NCBI GenBank assembly: GCA_027729635.1
Contig: JAQCEM010000005.1
Location: 18,489 to 82,488, forward strand
Length of the DNA: 64,000 bases
From: Casp-actino8 sp001510335
GTDB taxonomy: Bacteria; Actinomycetota; Acidimicrobiia; Acidimicrobiales; Ilumatobacteraceae
Direction: 5' to 3'
Below are positions 51,300 to 60,143 of the stretch, piece by piece. Position numbers and translations under genes: made by a program. The notes below the pieces were generated by a model, which was not told the origin of the DNA, searched no databases, and saw only the letters and a list, made by a program, of their open reading frames with translations. How positions within the stretch are numbered: the first letter of the stretch is position 1; each line of letters opens with the position of its first letter.

Positions 51300-52643
51300 G
51301 TGAATCCAGTGGCGTTGAGATCGAAAGTGCCTGGCGTAGCCCAAGCCGATATTCGAAATCTCAACGGTCGACAAGTTGTCTGGCTTGAAGTCACCGCCGA
51401 TGATCATCGCGGCGCATTGTCATCTGACGCATCACTCATGATCGCTACAGCCGCTCGCGCCGCAGTTGATGTTCGCCTACCGCTGATTGCGGTGATGGCG
51501 TCATCAGGAGCCGACCTTCGCGAAGGTTTCTCTGCTTTACATAGTTGGGGACTTGCCGCAAAAGCACTCACCGACTGCTCAGGAATCGTGCCGACCATCA
51601 TCATCGTCGATGGACCCGCAGTTTCTGGCCCCGCCCTGTTACTCGGAATCGCTGACCATGTCATCATGACCGAACAGGCTTACGCGTTTGTCTCTGGTCC
51701 TTCAATGGTCACTGAATTCACGGGCGTACCAATTGACACTGCCGAGCTCGGCGGTGCTTCGGCTCACGAAAAGTTCACTGGCGCTGCCGCTGCTGTCGTG
51801 ACTGATCGTGATGCCGCTATCGCATTCGCCGAAAACATGATCGCATACTTCCCGAATCATCTTGATGAAGAGCCTCCACTTTGGGAGACCGACGATGACA
51901 ATAATCGTTCAACACCAGAGGCCGGCGAAGTTATCCCCGCTTCATCGACCGGAAGTTATGATGTACGAAACGTGATTCGTGCGCTTGCTGATGATGGTGA
52001 ATTTTTAGAACTCAGACCGCGTTGGGCGTCCAATCTCGTCACCGGCTTTGCCACATTTGGTGGTCGTCCGGTAGGAATTGTTGCCAATCAGCCAATAGCT
52101 CTGGCCGGAACACTCGATATCCCCGCCTCACAAAAAGGTGCTCGATTTGTGGCATTTTGTGATGCGTTCAACATTGCGATTATCACCCTTGTCGACACAC
52201 CTGGTTTTTATCCGGGCAAAGATCTTGAATGGCGCGGCATGATTCGTCACGGAGCACAGTTGGTGTTCGCCTACGGGCGCGCCACTGTTCCGCGTATTTG
52301 CATCATCTTGCGCAAAAGTTACGGTGGCGCCTACATCGTGATGGACTCCAAGAAGATGGGCAACGATCTCTGTTTGGCATGGCCTTGGGCAGAGTTGGCA
52401 GTCATGGGCGCCGGACAAGCTTCGGCAATTTTGCAACGCCGCGCGACTCCTGAAGAAAAAGCGGCTTTCGAGGCCGACTACACCGAACGACTTCTGAACC
52501 CCTACGTGGCTGCCGAACGCGGTTACGTCGATGGCGTAACCGAGCCAGCCCACACTCGATCATCCATTTGTGCGGCCCTTGATGCCCTCGTTGACAAGCG
52601 TGAAGTCTTGCGAGGCAAAAAGCACGACAACACTCCCCTCTAA
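51300..52643 (+). CDS. Acyl-CoA carboxylase carboxyltransferase subunit-like
   Basis: Carboxyltransferase domain protein (AccB/PccB-like), 447 residues. The C-terminal half is clear: SLDIPASQKGARFV-like LDIPASQKGARFVAFCDAFN, LVDTPGFYPGKDLEWRGMIR, and KSYGGAYIVMDSKKMG. The N-terminal half is divergent and short compared with the usual 510-540 residue subunit, lacking about 70 residues at the start. It may carboxylate acetyl- or propionyl-type CoA thioesters with a biotin-carboxylase partner encoded elsewhere, or be a related decarboxylase. The GTG start is weakly supported; a TACTGT lies eleven bases upstream. It follows the LysR gene closely. Confidence 0.82.
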   Translation: MNPVALRSKVPGVAQADIRNLNGRQVVWLEVTADDHRGALSSDASLMIATAARAAVDVRLPLIAVMASSGADLREGFSALHSWGLAAKALTDCSGIVPTIIIVDGPAVSGPALLLGIADHVIMTEQAYAFVSGPSMVTEFTGVPIDTAELGGASAHEKFTGAAAAVVTDRDAAIAFAENMIAYFPNHLDEEPPLWETDDDNNRSTPEAGEVIPASSTGSYDVRNVIRALADDGEFLELRPRWASNLVTGFATFGGRPVGIVANQPIALAGTLDIPASQKGARFVAFCDAFNIAIITLVDTPGFYPGKDLEWRGMIRHGAQLVFAYGRATVPRICIILRKSYGGAYIVMDSKKMGNDLCLAWPWAELAVMGAGQASAILQRRATPEEKAAFEADYTERLLNPYVAAERGYVDGVTEPAHTRSSICAALDALVDKREVLRGKKHDNTPL

Positions 52644-52667
52644 AGCAACTCCGATCTCTCTGCGATA

Positions 52668-52709
52668 CGAATATTCACGCAGCGAATCCTCCCTGTGCGA
52701 ATATTCCCG
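52668..52709. repeat. Paired CGAATATTCMCG repeats upstream of gltA
   Basis: CGAATATTCACG (52668-52679) and CGAATATTCCCG (52698-52709) are direct copies with start-to-start distance 30 bases, three helical turns. Each contains the palindrome GAATATTC. They sit about 120-160 bases before the citrate synthase start and are candidate activator or repressor sites. Confidence 0.5.
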
Positions 52710-52830
52710 GAGTTGGCGCTGTGAGTACGGGGTTTACCCCCAACAATGATTATCCTGCATAGTGGAGGAGCAAGCCTCCAATCGACGACCGACCCGAACA
52801 ACGGGTCCTACATACAAGGGGACGATCTCG

Positions 52831-54099
52831 GTGTCCGAGACCATCACGATTATTGACGACCGCACGGGCAAGCAAATCACTGTCCCTATCACTGACGGGG
52901 TTTTCCCCGCTTCAGCAGTACGCGAATTAGATCCATCGCTGTACATCTACGATCCGGCCTACATGCAGACTGCTGCCTGTAAAAGTGCCATCACCTTTCT
53001 TGATGGAGAAAATGGAATCCTGCGCTACCGCGGCTACCCCATCGAGCAGCTCGCCGAAAAGAGCACCTATCTCGAAGTTGCGTACCTTCTTTTGAATGGC
53101 GAACTTCCCACCTCGGAAGAACTTGCCAAGTGGACGGGCGAAGTGACTCACCACACGTACATTCACGAAAATATGCGTAAGCGTTTCGTTGATGGCTTCC
53201 ATTACGACGCCCACCCCATGGGAATGTTTGTCAGTTCGTTAGCCGCGCTTGGCACCTTCTACAACGACGCCAAAGAAATCGAAGACAAATCCAGCCGTGA
53301 CAAGCAGATCATGCGGATGGTCGCCAAGACCCCGACACTTGCAGCCATGGCCTACCGATTCTCGGCTGGTCTCCCCTTCGTCTACCCCGATAACGATCTG
53401 TCATTCCCTGGCAACTTCCTCAACATGATGTGGAAGGTCGGCGATTACCACATCGATCCGCGCCTCGAGCGAGCCATGGACGTGCTGTTCATTCTGCACG
53501 CCGACCATGAGCAGAACTGTGGCACCACAGCAATGCGCGTGGTTGGTTCAAGCCACGCTGATCCGTACACCTCTGCTGCTGCCGCTGCTTCGGCCCTGTA
53601 TGGTCCGCTTCATGGAGGAGCCAACGAGGCAGTGGTCCGCATGCTTGAAGACATCGGATCCATCGAAAATGTTCCTGCCTTCATCGACGAGGTCAAGAGC
53701 GGCAAGGGCAGTCGCTTGATGGGATTTGGTCACCGCGTCTACAAGAACTACGACCCGCGAGCGACCATCATCAAAAAGACCGCCTACGACGTCTTTGAAG
53801 TCACTGGCAAGAACCCGCTCTTGGACATTGCACTCAAACTTGAGGAAACCGCGCTCAGCGATCCGTATTTTGCCGATCGCAAGTTGTATCCAAATGTTGA
53901 CTTCTACTCAGGCCTGATCTACCAGGCCATGGGTTTCCCGGTTTCGATGTTCACCGTCTTGTTTGCCATTCCGCGTACCGTCGGCTGGTTGGCTCACTGG
54001 CAAGAACTTCTGGGCGACAAGGACCAAAAGATCAGCCGCCCCCGCCAGTGGTACACCGGCGTTGAAGCCCGCGACTATTCGCCGGTCACCGCCCGCTGA
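52831..54099 (+). CDS. gltA: Citrate synthase
   Basis: Type II citrate synthase condensing acetyl-CoA and oxaloacetate. Active-site blocks are HADHEQNCGTTAMRVVGSSH, PLHGGANEAVVRML, and MGFGHRVYKNYDPRA, with the Asp in the final third. The GTG at 52831 gives 422 residues starting SETITIIDDRTGKQITVPI, the normal N-terminus, with AAGGGG upstream. The frame extends to a GTG at 52762, but a -10-like CATAGT (52758-52763) overlaps that codon, so the shorter form is preferred. With acn and icd it completes the oxidative start of the TCA cycle within this window. Confidence 0.94.
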   Translation: MSETITIIDDRTGKQITVPITDGVFPASAVRELDPSLYIYDPAYMQTAACKSAITFLDGENGILRYRGYPIEQLAEKSTYLEVAYLLLNGELPTSEELAKWTGEVTHHTYIHENMRKRFVDGFHYDAHPMGMFVSSLAALGTFYNDAKEIEDKSSRDKQIMRMVAKTPTLAAMAYRFSAGLPFVYPDNDLSFPGNFLNMMWKVGDYHIDPRLERAMDVLFILHADHEQNCGTTAMRVVGSSHADPYTSAAAAASALYGPLHGGANEAVVRMLEDIGSIENVPAFIDEVKSGKGSRLMGFGHRVYKNYDPRATIIKKTAYDVFEVTGKNPLLDIALKLEETALSDPYFADRKLYPNVDFYSGLIYQAMGFPVSMFTVLFAIPRTVGWLAHWQELLGDKDQKISRPRQWYTGVEARDYSPVTAR

Positions 54100-54174
54100 A
54101 CGAAACATCAGTTGCAACAATAAGACTGCCTCGATCCGACATGTTCGGGCTTGGTGGTTACATACTGTGACGAT

Positions 54175-55785
54175 ATGAGCGACAACATTTCTCCCGATTC
54201 AACAGATCGCGAAATTGATCCGAGCGCGCCCCAGGTCGTCACTACCTTAAATCTCACGCCAAGCCGAAGGATCTCTGGTCTTGTCGGACTGATTGCCGGC
54301 GCTCTCGCCGTCACCACCGGAATGATGGTTGCCGCACTTGGAAGCGTTGCGTCACCGATTGATGCTGTCGGCAGTTCATTTATTGATCGAACTCCCCGTT
54401 GGCTCAAAGAATTAGCAATCGACTGGTTCGGAACTAATGACAAGACCGCCCTCCGAATCGGGATTGTCATCGTTCTCATACTTGCCTCCCTGTTGAGCGG
54501 ATCATTAAGCAACAAGTCTCCGAGTCCACTGATCGCGGCAATCGTCATCTTCAGTTTTCTTGGTGCGCTCAGTGCGTCCGAACGTAGCGGATCTACTTGG
54601 GTGTCCATCGCCGCTCCGTGTGTTGGCTCAATCGTTGGCATCACCATCGCCCTGATCTTGTTACGACAGATCAACAATCAGTGGCTACTCAAACATCTCC
54701 CCCGCGAATCACAAGTACCGCTCGGCTGGGATCGTCGACGCTTTATTCGCTCGGCTTCTACAGCAAGTGTGGGCGCAGTTGTTCTAGGAGCCTTGGCCCA
54801 AAATGGAGAACAACAACGTATTGATCGTATCGAAGCACAAATTCCCGACTCGCTACCCGGCACCGTTGAATCCTCAAATAACTACGACAATGCATCGGTC
54901 TCGGGCGAACTTTCATACATCACACCTAACGACGACTTCTACCGCATCGACACTGCGTTATCTTTTCCAAATGTCAATCTTGATTCCTGGCAGCTCCGCA
55001 TTCATGGCATGGTTGACAACGAAATTGTGTTGTCGTATCAAGACATCCTGGACATGCCACAGATTGAACGCACGATCACCATTTGCTGTGTCTCCAACGA
55101 AATTGGTGGGCCGTACATCGGTAATGCAGTGTGGCAAGGAGTGCTCCTTAAAGATCTACTAGATCAAGCAGGTGTCCACAGCGATGCCGAACAGTTATTT
55201 AGTCGCAGTATTGATGGTTGGACCAGTGGGTTCCCGATCGGTGTCGCCCTTGACGGACGAGACGCATTGTTGGCAATCGGCATGAATGGCGAACCACTCC
55301 CCCTCGAACATGGATTTCCGGCCCGCCTGATTGTGCCAGGAATTTATGGCTATGTGTCGGCGACGAAATGGCTCAAAGAGATTGCTATCAATAAGTGGTC
55401 CGACGCGATGGGCTATTGGATCCCTCTGGGTTGGGCTCGCGATGCTCCCATTAAGACCCAGTCACGCATTGACGTGCCCCGCAAGAAGCAAGAACTACAA
55501 GCAGGCCTCAACAAGATCGCTGGGGTCGCCTGGGCGCAACATACCGGGATTGAAAAAGTAGAGGTACGCATTGATGACGGCGAGTGGAACACCACCGAAT
55601 TATCAGATGACCTCACCGATGATGCGTGGCGACTCTGGACTTATGACTGGATGGCAACAAGTGGCAAGCACACCATCCAAGTTCGAGCAACTGACAAGAG
55701 TGGATACACCCAAACCGACGTAGTGACGAGCGTCGCCCCCGACGGAGCCACGGGCTGGCACACCCGCAAAGTTGAAGTCGCCTAA
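54175..55785 (+). CDS. Membrane-anchored sulfite-oxidase-type molybdoenzyme
   Basis: Molybdopterin-dependent oxidoreductase of the sulfite oxidase/YedY fold, 536 residues. Four to five membrane helices occupy about residues 30-170. A twin-arginine-like RRRFIRS motif (187 onward) leads into a second hydrophobic stretch. The catalytic domain follows, with the molybdenum-ligating cysteine (C305) in CVSNEIGG, then GYVSATKWLKEIAI and a C-terminal Ig-like dimerisation domain (KHTIQVRATDKSGYTQTDVV). The enzyme should face outward. The start is ATG 54175, six bases after a TACTGT -10, again possibly leaderless. The substrate is unknown; the family covers sulfite and protein-methionine-sulfoxide chemistry. 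Confidence 0.87.
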   Translation: MSDNISPDSTDREIDPSAPQVVTTLNLTPSRRISGLVGLIAGALAVTTGMMVAALGSVASPIDAVGSSFIDRTPRWLKELAIDWFGTNDKTALRIGIVIVLILASLLSGSLSNKSPSPLIAAIVIFSFLGALSASERSGSTWVSIAAPCVGSIVGITIALILLRQINNQWLLKHLPRESQVPLGWDRRRFIRSASTASVGAVVLGALAQNGEQQRIDRIEAQIPDSLPGTVESSNNYDNASVSGELSYITPNDDFYRIDTALSFPNVNLDSWQLRIHGMVDNEIVLSYQDILDMPQIERTITICCVSNEIGGPYIGNAVWQGVLLKDLLDQAGVHSDAEQLFSRSIDGWTSGFPIGVALDGRDALLAIGMNGEPLPLEHGFPARLIVPGIYGYVSATKWLKEIAINKWSDAMGYWIPLGWARDAPIKTQSRIDVPRKKQELQAGLNKIAGVAWAQHTGIEKVEVRIDDGEWNTTELSDDLTDDAWRLWTYDWMATSGKHTIQVRATDKSGYTQTDVVTSVAPDGATGWHTRKVEVA

Positions 55786-55795
55786 ACCTTCGCTG

Positions 55796-57799
55796 CTATT
55801 GGCTCACTCGGCACAGATCTAAATCAAGAGTCATATCAACCCCTGATCGACATTGTGTTTGATTCATCTCATCTAAAGCATCAAAGTATTTGTCGCGCAA
55901 TCGCGGAATCAAAATGACACGCGCAAGTTCTTTGCCGAAGTCCTCCGCAAGATGAACGCCGTCTGGTCGCTCAACTTTTCCTTCATCAGAGTTAGGGTCG
56001 CTCAACGCATCGGCGTATGGGATCATTTTTACTGAATGCCAGTCTGCATCCCATTGTTGAATCACATCAGCCCAGCGCACGAGTGCTGCAATATCATCAC
56101 CAAGTATTTTGGGGTTATCTCGAACTGGTGGAGTTTCGAAAACCAAAACCGGCACACCTTGAGGGGCCACAATCTCTTCCACGTTTTCAAGAAACGCATT
56201 GAGGTCAGCCGCATACTGATCAGACTCAGGCTCAACCCAAAATTCAGAACCGGCATATTTGTAAGCCCATTGGTTGGCGACACCCGCCACGATCACAATG
56301 GCGTCAACATCAGCAACATGATCTTGCACCAACTGCCCATTATCTGGGCAGTACGACACGTCTTGTTGTGAATCTTTTCGGTCACGAACATACGCAACTT
56401 TCAGTAATGGGCAACCTAAAACGCCACCAGATATCACCGCGATATTTCCATCAGCGGCATTCGCCATAGCAGTAGCGATATTTTCAGCCGTCGAATCTCC
56501 GATCACCAGAACAGAAAGCGGTCCTGTGCGGTCTACTCGAGTAGGAACGTCGGATTCATTGACATTTGTTGACGAATCAGCGACAGGGGTTGTCGTCGGA
56601 GCGAGCGTCACTAATACTTTGGGGGTTGTGTCAACTTGTGTTTCTGCCGAAGCGAGAACTGCACTAGCCAGAACTATCACCCCAACAACCGCCATCCCGA
56701 ACGACCCACTGGCCAGCGGAAAAGAACGCAGAATTTTCCGCTGACGAATTGGTTGTTCAATCAGCCAGTAACTCACCAATGTCACAATCACTGTGACAGC
56801 AACCTGTACGCCAAAAAGAGTGGTCGCATTCAGATCAATACGATCAGAATTCAGCCACACGATGACGGGCCAATGAATGAGATACAAGCCGTAACTCACC
56901 TCGCCCACTCGCACCAACGGAGACCCTGACAAAAACGATCTCACTGGCCCTGCTTGTATCGAGGCCAGCAAGCACACGACCGATAAGCCAGCAAACACGG
57001 TCAAAGCACCCGAGTACACCCACGGCGAATCAACTGAAGAAAACCGAGAGAGTACTACTACCCCCGAGAGCGGAACAATGTACAAAGTTGCCCATGGCTT
57101 TGCCTTTTGCCGAGCCAGTTGTTCAATCTTCTGACCAAACAAACAAGCCAACGCTGCGCCAAGCAAAAGTTCAGCGGCTCGAGTATGCGTCCCGTAGTAA
57201 ATCAGTTCGTGACTATTCGTAAACATCGTCGCGATCGTTGAAGCAGCAACAGCAACCAGAAACACATAGCCAATAGCCCGTCGCCGCAAACCCAAAGAAA
57301 ATAAGCCTGCCACAACAACAGGAACGATGACATACAACTGTTCTTCAATTGACAATGACCAAAGGTGTTGCAACGGACTTGGCGAGGCAAAGAGTTCGCC
57401 GTATGAATGACCCGAATAAATGAACCGCCAATTACTGAAATACAAAGTTGCCGAAATTGCGTCACCCTTAATGCGACTGGCTTCGATACTCGTACTTAAC
57501 CAACTAGCCAATCCGACGACGCCCGCAATGACAACCAGCGAAGCCGGCGCCAATCGGCGAAGTCGGCGTCCCCAAAACGCTTTGAGATCAATTCGTCCAG
57601 TGTTTTCGCATTCATTGATCAGTAGTGATGTAATCAAGAATCCCGAAAGAGTAAAGAAAACCGAAACTCCCAAAAAGCCGCCCGGCAACCAGCCAAGGCC
57701 TGAATGGAAAATGATCACCAAGATGACGGCAACGCCTCGAAGGCCGTCCAACCCGCGATGGTGCGCGAGTAATGCTTGTTGGTGAGTTTCTTCAGTCAC
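55796..57799 (-). CDS. OafA/YrhL-type acyltransferase with SGNH-like C-terminus
   Basis: Second membrane O-acyltransferase of the window, about 667 residues. The acyltransferase-3 domain shows HHRGLDGLRGVAVILVIIFH and FFTLSGFLITSLLI; ten helices follow. The C-terminal SGNH-like domain has VLVIGDSTAENIA and RPDGVHLAEDF. The frame is open to 57880, but a GTG at 57799 overlaps the quinone oxidoreductase stop by eight bases and gives a normal N-terminus, so it is chosen. The gene is thus coupled to qor and icd. It likely modifies a surface glycan. Confidence 0.88.
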   Translation of the reverse strand: MTEETHQQALLAHHRGLDGLRGVAVILVIIFHSGLGWLPGGFLGVSVFFTLSGFLITSLLINECENTGRIDLKAFWGRRLRRLAPASLVVIAGVVGLASWLSTSIEASRIKGDAISATLYFSNWRFIYSGHSYGELFASPSPLQHLWSLSIEEQLYVIVPVVVAGLFSLGLRRRAIGYVFLVAVAASTIATMFTNSHELIYYGTHTRAAELLLGAALACLFGQKIEQLARQKAKPWATLYIVPLSGVVVLSRFSSVDSPWVYSGALTVFAGLSVVCLLASIQAGPVRSFLSGSPLVRVGEVSYGLYLIHWPVIVWLNSDRIDLNATTLFGVQVAVTVIVTLVSYWLIEQPIRQRKILRSFPLASGSFGMAVVGVIVLASAVLASAETQVDTTPKVLVTLAPTTTPVADSSTNVNESDVPTRVDRTGPLSVLVIGDSTAENIATAMANAADGNIAVISGGVLGCPLLKVAYVRDRKDSQQDVSYCPDNGQLVQDHVADVDAIVIVAGVANQWAYKYAGSEFWVEPESDQYAADLNAFLENVEEIVAPQGVPVLVFETPPVRDNPKILGDDIAALVRWADVIQQWDADWHSVKMIPYADALSDPNSDEGKVERPDGVHLAEDFGKELARVILIPRLRDKYFDALDEMNQTQCRSGVDMTLDLDLCRVSQ

Positions 57800-58784
57800 C
57801 GGCGGAAGAAATGTCAATGAGGATTTTGCCAGTATTGGTGTTAGCACCCATCGCAATATGCGCATCGGCAATTCGATCAAATGGGTAACGGCTATCGATA
57901 ATCGGCTTTAGTTGACCTGATTCGAACAGTGGCAACATCTCTGCTGCGAACTTGCGTGTCACTGCGGCCTTCTCTTCGAGCGGTCGTGCTCGAAGTGTAG
58001 TGCCAATCCAATGCACACGTTTCATGAGCAACAAACCGACGTTGACTTGCGTTGAGCCTCCACCCATTAAGCCAACTTGAACGATGGTTCCTTTGTTGGC
58101 AACAACTTTCAGGTTGCGATCAACTTCGTCACCACCGATGACGTCAAGCACGACATCAAAGCCCTGTGGAACCGCAGTTTGCAGTTCGCTCAGCCAATCA
58201 TGGGGTGAACGCTCGACAACGAGATCGGCACCAAGATCACGACAGGCTTTTGCTTTACCGGCCGAACAAGTGACAGCAATGCGCGCTCCAATGGCCTTGG
58301 CAATTTGAATTGCTGCGGTTCCTACACCAGAGGCTCCAGCATGAACTAAAGCCCAACGACCCGATGTGAGACCACCTTGCAGAACCAGGGCATCCCACGC
58401 AGTCAGAAATACTTCAGGAATCGCAGCCGCGTCAGCAAGTGAAATACTGCTCGGCACTGCAAGTAGTTGGCGTTCGTGGGTGCAGATGTACTCGGCGTAT
58501 GCGCCACCCGATTCAATCGCCATCACGCGATCGCCGGCCTTCCACATCTTCACGCGTTCACCGACAGCACTCACAACACCTGAGTACTCAAGACCTGGAA
58601 TCTCTAAGAAACCGGCACCGCGTGGGTCGGGGTAACCGCCCATACGTTGCAAAATGTCGGCACGGTTGAGCGCAGTTGCCCGAATCTGAACTTGCACTTC
58701 ATCTGGTCCGGGCAACGGAACCGGAGCATCCTCAAATGTGAGGACCTCCGGTCCGCCGTGCGACCGCAATACAACAGCGCGCAT
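57792..58784 (-). CDS. NADPH:quinone oxidoreductase, MDR family (PIG3-like)
   Basis: Zinc-free medium-chain reductase of the quinone oxidoreductase/PIG3 class, 330 residues. Signatures are MRAVVLRSHGGPEVLTFEDA, ATALNRADILQRMGGYPDP, IPGLEYSGVVSAVGE, and the NADPH motif HAGASGVGTAAIQIAKA. No structural-zinc cysteine cluster is present, as expected for the class. The ATG at 58784 is preferred to a TTG two codons upstream. It is 15 bases downstream of icd, and its stop overlaps the acyltransferase start, forming an icd-qor-acyltransferase unit. Confidence 0.88.
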   Translation of the reverse strand: MRAVVLRSHGGPEVLTFEDAPVPLPGPDEVQVQIRATALNRADILQRMGGYPDPRGAGFLEIPGLEYSGVVSAVGERVKMWKAGDRVMAIESGGAYAEYICTHERQLLAVPSSISLADAAAIPEVFLTAWDALVLQGGLTSGRWALVHAGASGVGTAAIQIAKAIGARIAVTCSAGKAKACRDLGADLVVERSPHDWLSELQTAVPQGFDVVLDVIGGDEVDRNLKVVANKGTIVQVGLMGGGSTQVNVGLLLMKRVHWIGTTLRARPLEEKAAVTRKFAAEMLPLFESGQLKPIIDSRYPFDRIADAHIAMGANTNTGKILIDISSAGD

Positions 58785-58799
58785 GAGCAACGTTGTCGC

Positions 58800-60017
58800 T
58801 CAGGCCATCTTCTGCTGAAGGCGACGATCAAGCGCTGCCAAGTAATCCTCGGTGGTCAACCATGGCTGATCCTTCGAGATCAAGATCGACAAGTCCTTGG
58901 TCATTTCGCCAGCTTCGATGCTCTCGACACATACCTTTTCGAGGTTCTCCGCGAACTCAATGAGCTTCGGGTTGTTGTCGAGCTTGCCGCGGTGCTTGAG
59001 ACCACCAGTCCACGCGTAGACCGAGGCAACTGGGTTGGTCGATGTCTTATTGCCCTTTTGGTGTTCACGGTAGTGACGCGTCACTGTTCCGTGAGCAGCT
59101 TCGGCTTCAACGGTCTTTCCGTCTGGTGTCATCAACACTGATGTCATGAGACCAAGCGAACCATAACCCTGAGCAACAGTGTCGCTTTGGACGTCGCCGT
59201 CGTAGTTTTTACATGCCCACACGTAGCCGCCTTCCCACTTCATGGCACAAGCGACCATGTCGTCGATCAAACGGTGTTCGTAGGTCAGTCCAGCCTTATC
59301 GAAATCAGCCTTGAATTCGGCTTCGAATACTTCTTGGAACAAGTCTTTGAACTGACCGTCGTAGGCCTTGAGGATTGTGTTCTTCGTACTGAGGTACACC
59401 GGGTAGTTACGGCTCAAGCCATAACGCATTGAGGCACGAGCGAAGTCACGAATGCTTTCGTTGTAGTTGTACATACCCATGGCAACGCCACCATCGGGGC
59501 CATAGTTGGCAACCTGGAATTCCATGGGCTTGCTGCCATCTTCTGGAGTGAAGGTCATCGTGACCGTGCCAGCACCGGGCACTTTGAAGTCAGTTGCTTT
59601 GTACTGATCACCGTGAGCGTGACGTCCGATCACGATGGGCTTGGTCCAACCCGGAACTAATCGCGGAATATTGCTGCAGATAATAGGTTCGCGGAAAACC
59701 ACGCCGCCAAGAATGTTGCGGATGGTGCCATTAGGCGACTTCCACATTTTCTTCAAACCGAATTCTTCAACGCGAGCCTCGTCAGGGGTAATGGTTGCGC
59801 ACTTCACACCAACACCGTGCTTCAAAATTGCATTCGCTGAATCAATGGTGACTTGGTCATCAGTGGCATCGCGATACTCCATACCGAGGTCGTAGTACTC
59901 AAGTTTGATGTCGAGATACGGGAGGATGAGGCGGTCCTTAATGAACTGCCAAATGATGCGAGTCATTTCGTCACCATCGAGTTCAACGACTGGATTATCA
60001 ATCTTGATTTTGGCCAT
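58800..60017 (-). CDS. icd: Isocitrate dehydrogenase (NADP+), eukaryotic-type
   Basis: NADP-dependent isocitrate dehydrogenase, 405 residues, of the homodimeric type shared with eukaryotic cytosolic/mitochondrial enzymes. The N-terminus KIDNPVVELDGDEMTRIIW is characteristic; SPNGTIRNILGG is the substrate-binding Ser/Asn/Arg block, and the end carries DGKTVEAEAAHGTVTRHYRE. It is not the E. coli Icd or the monomeric form common in Corynebacteriales. The ATG has GGAGG ten bases upstream. A 47-base leader separates it from the motif shared with the aconitase promoter (60065-60081). Confidence 0.95.
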   Translation of the reverse strand: MAKIKIDNPVVELDGDEMTRIIWQFIKDRLILPYLDIKLEYYDLGMEYRDATDDQVTIDSANAILKHGVGVKCATITPDEARVEEFGLKKMWKSPNGTIRNILGGVVFREPIICSNIPRLVPGWTKPIVIGRHAHGDQYKATDFKVPGAGTVTMTFTPEDGSKPMEFQVANYGPDGGVAMGMYNYNESIRDFARASMRYGLSRNYPVYLSTKNTILKAYDGQFKDLFQEVFEAEFKADFDKAGLTYEHRLIDDMVACAMKWEGGYVWACKNYDGDVQSDTVAQGYGSLGLMTSVLMTPDGKTVEAEAAHGTVTRHYREHQKGNKTSTNPVASVYAWTGGLKHRGKLDNNPKLIEFAENLEKVCVESIEAGEMTKDLSILISKDQPWLTTEDYLAALDRRLQQKMA

Positions 60018-60059
60018 GGGGCGCCTCCGAATGCGGTGATCGCTCAGCGACCACAGGTT

Positions 60060-60084
60060 TTGACACTTGTATTGTACTTGTCAA
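60060..60084. promoter_or_regulatory. icd promoter with the acn/gntR-type element
   Basis: ACTTGT-ATTGT-ACTTGT (60065-60081) differs from the gntR/acn element by one base. It is framed by TTGACA (60060-60065) and TGTCAA (60079-60084). On the reverse strand it supplies -10 TACAAT (complement of 60071-60076), placing the icd start of transcription near 60064. A regulator bound here would cover the -10. Confidence 0.65.
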
Positions 60085-60143
60085 CCTTAGCCCCCACCGG
60101 CACCGGCAAGGCAACTAGTCACCAATCAATTCAACGGCGGGGA

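Noticed and set aside
51288..51300. TACAAGT before the carboxyltransferase as a further copy of the acn/icd element
   Set aside because: Only one half-site of seven bases matches and the direct repeat is missing, so it is likely chance.
52762..52830. Upstream GTG start for citrate synthase
   Set aside because: It overlaps a -10-like element and adds 23 residues foreign to the family N-terminus.
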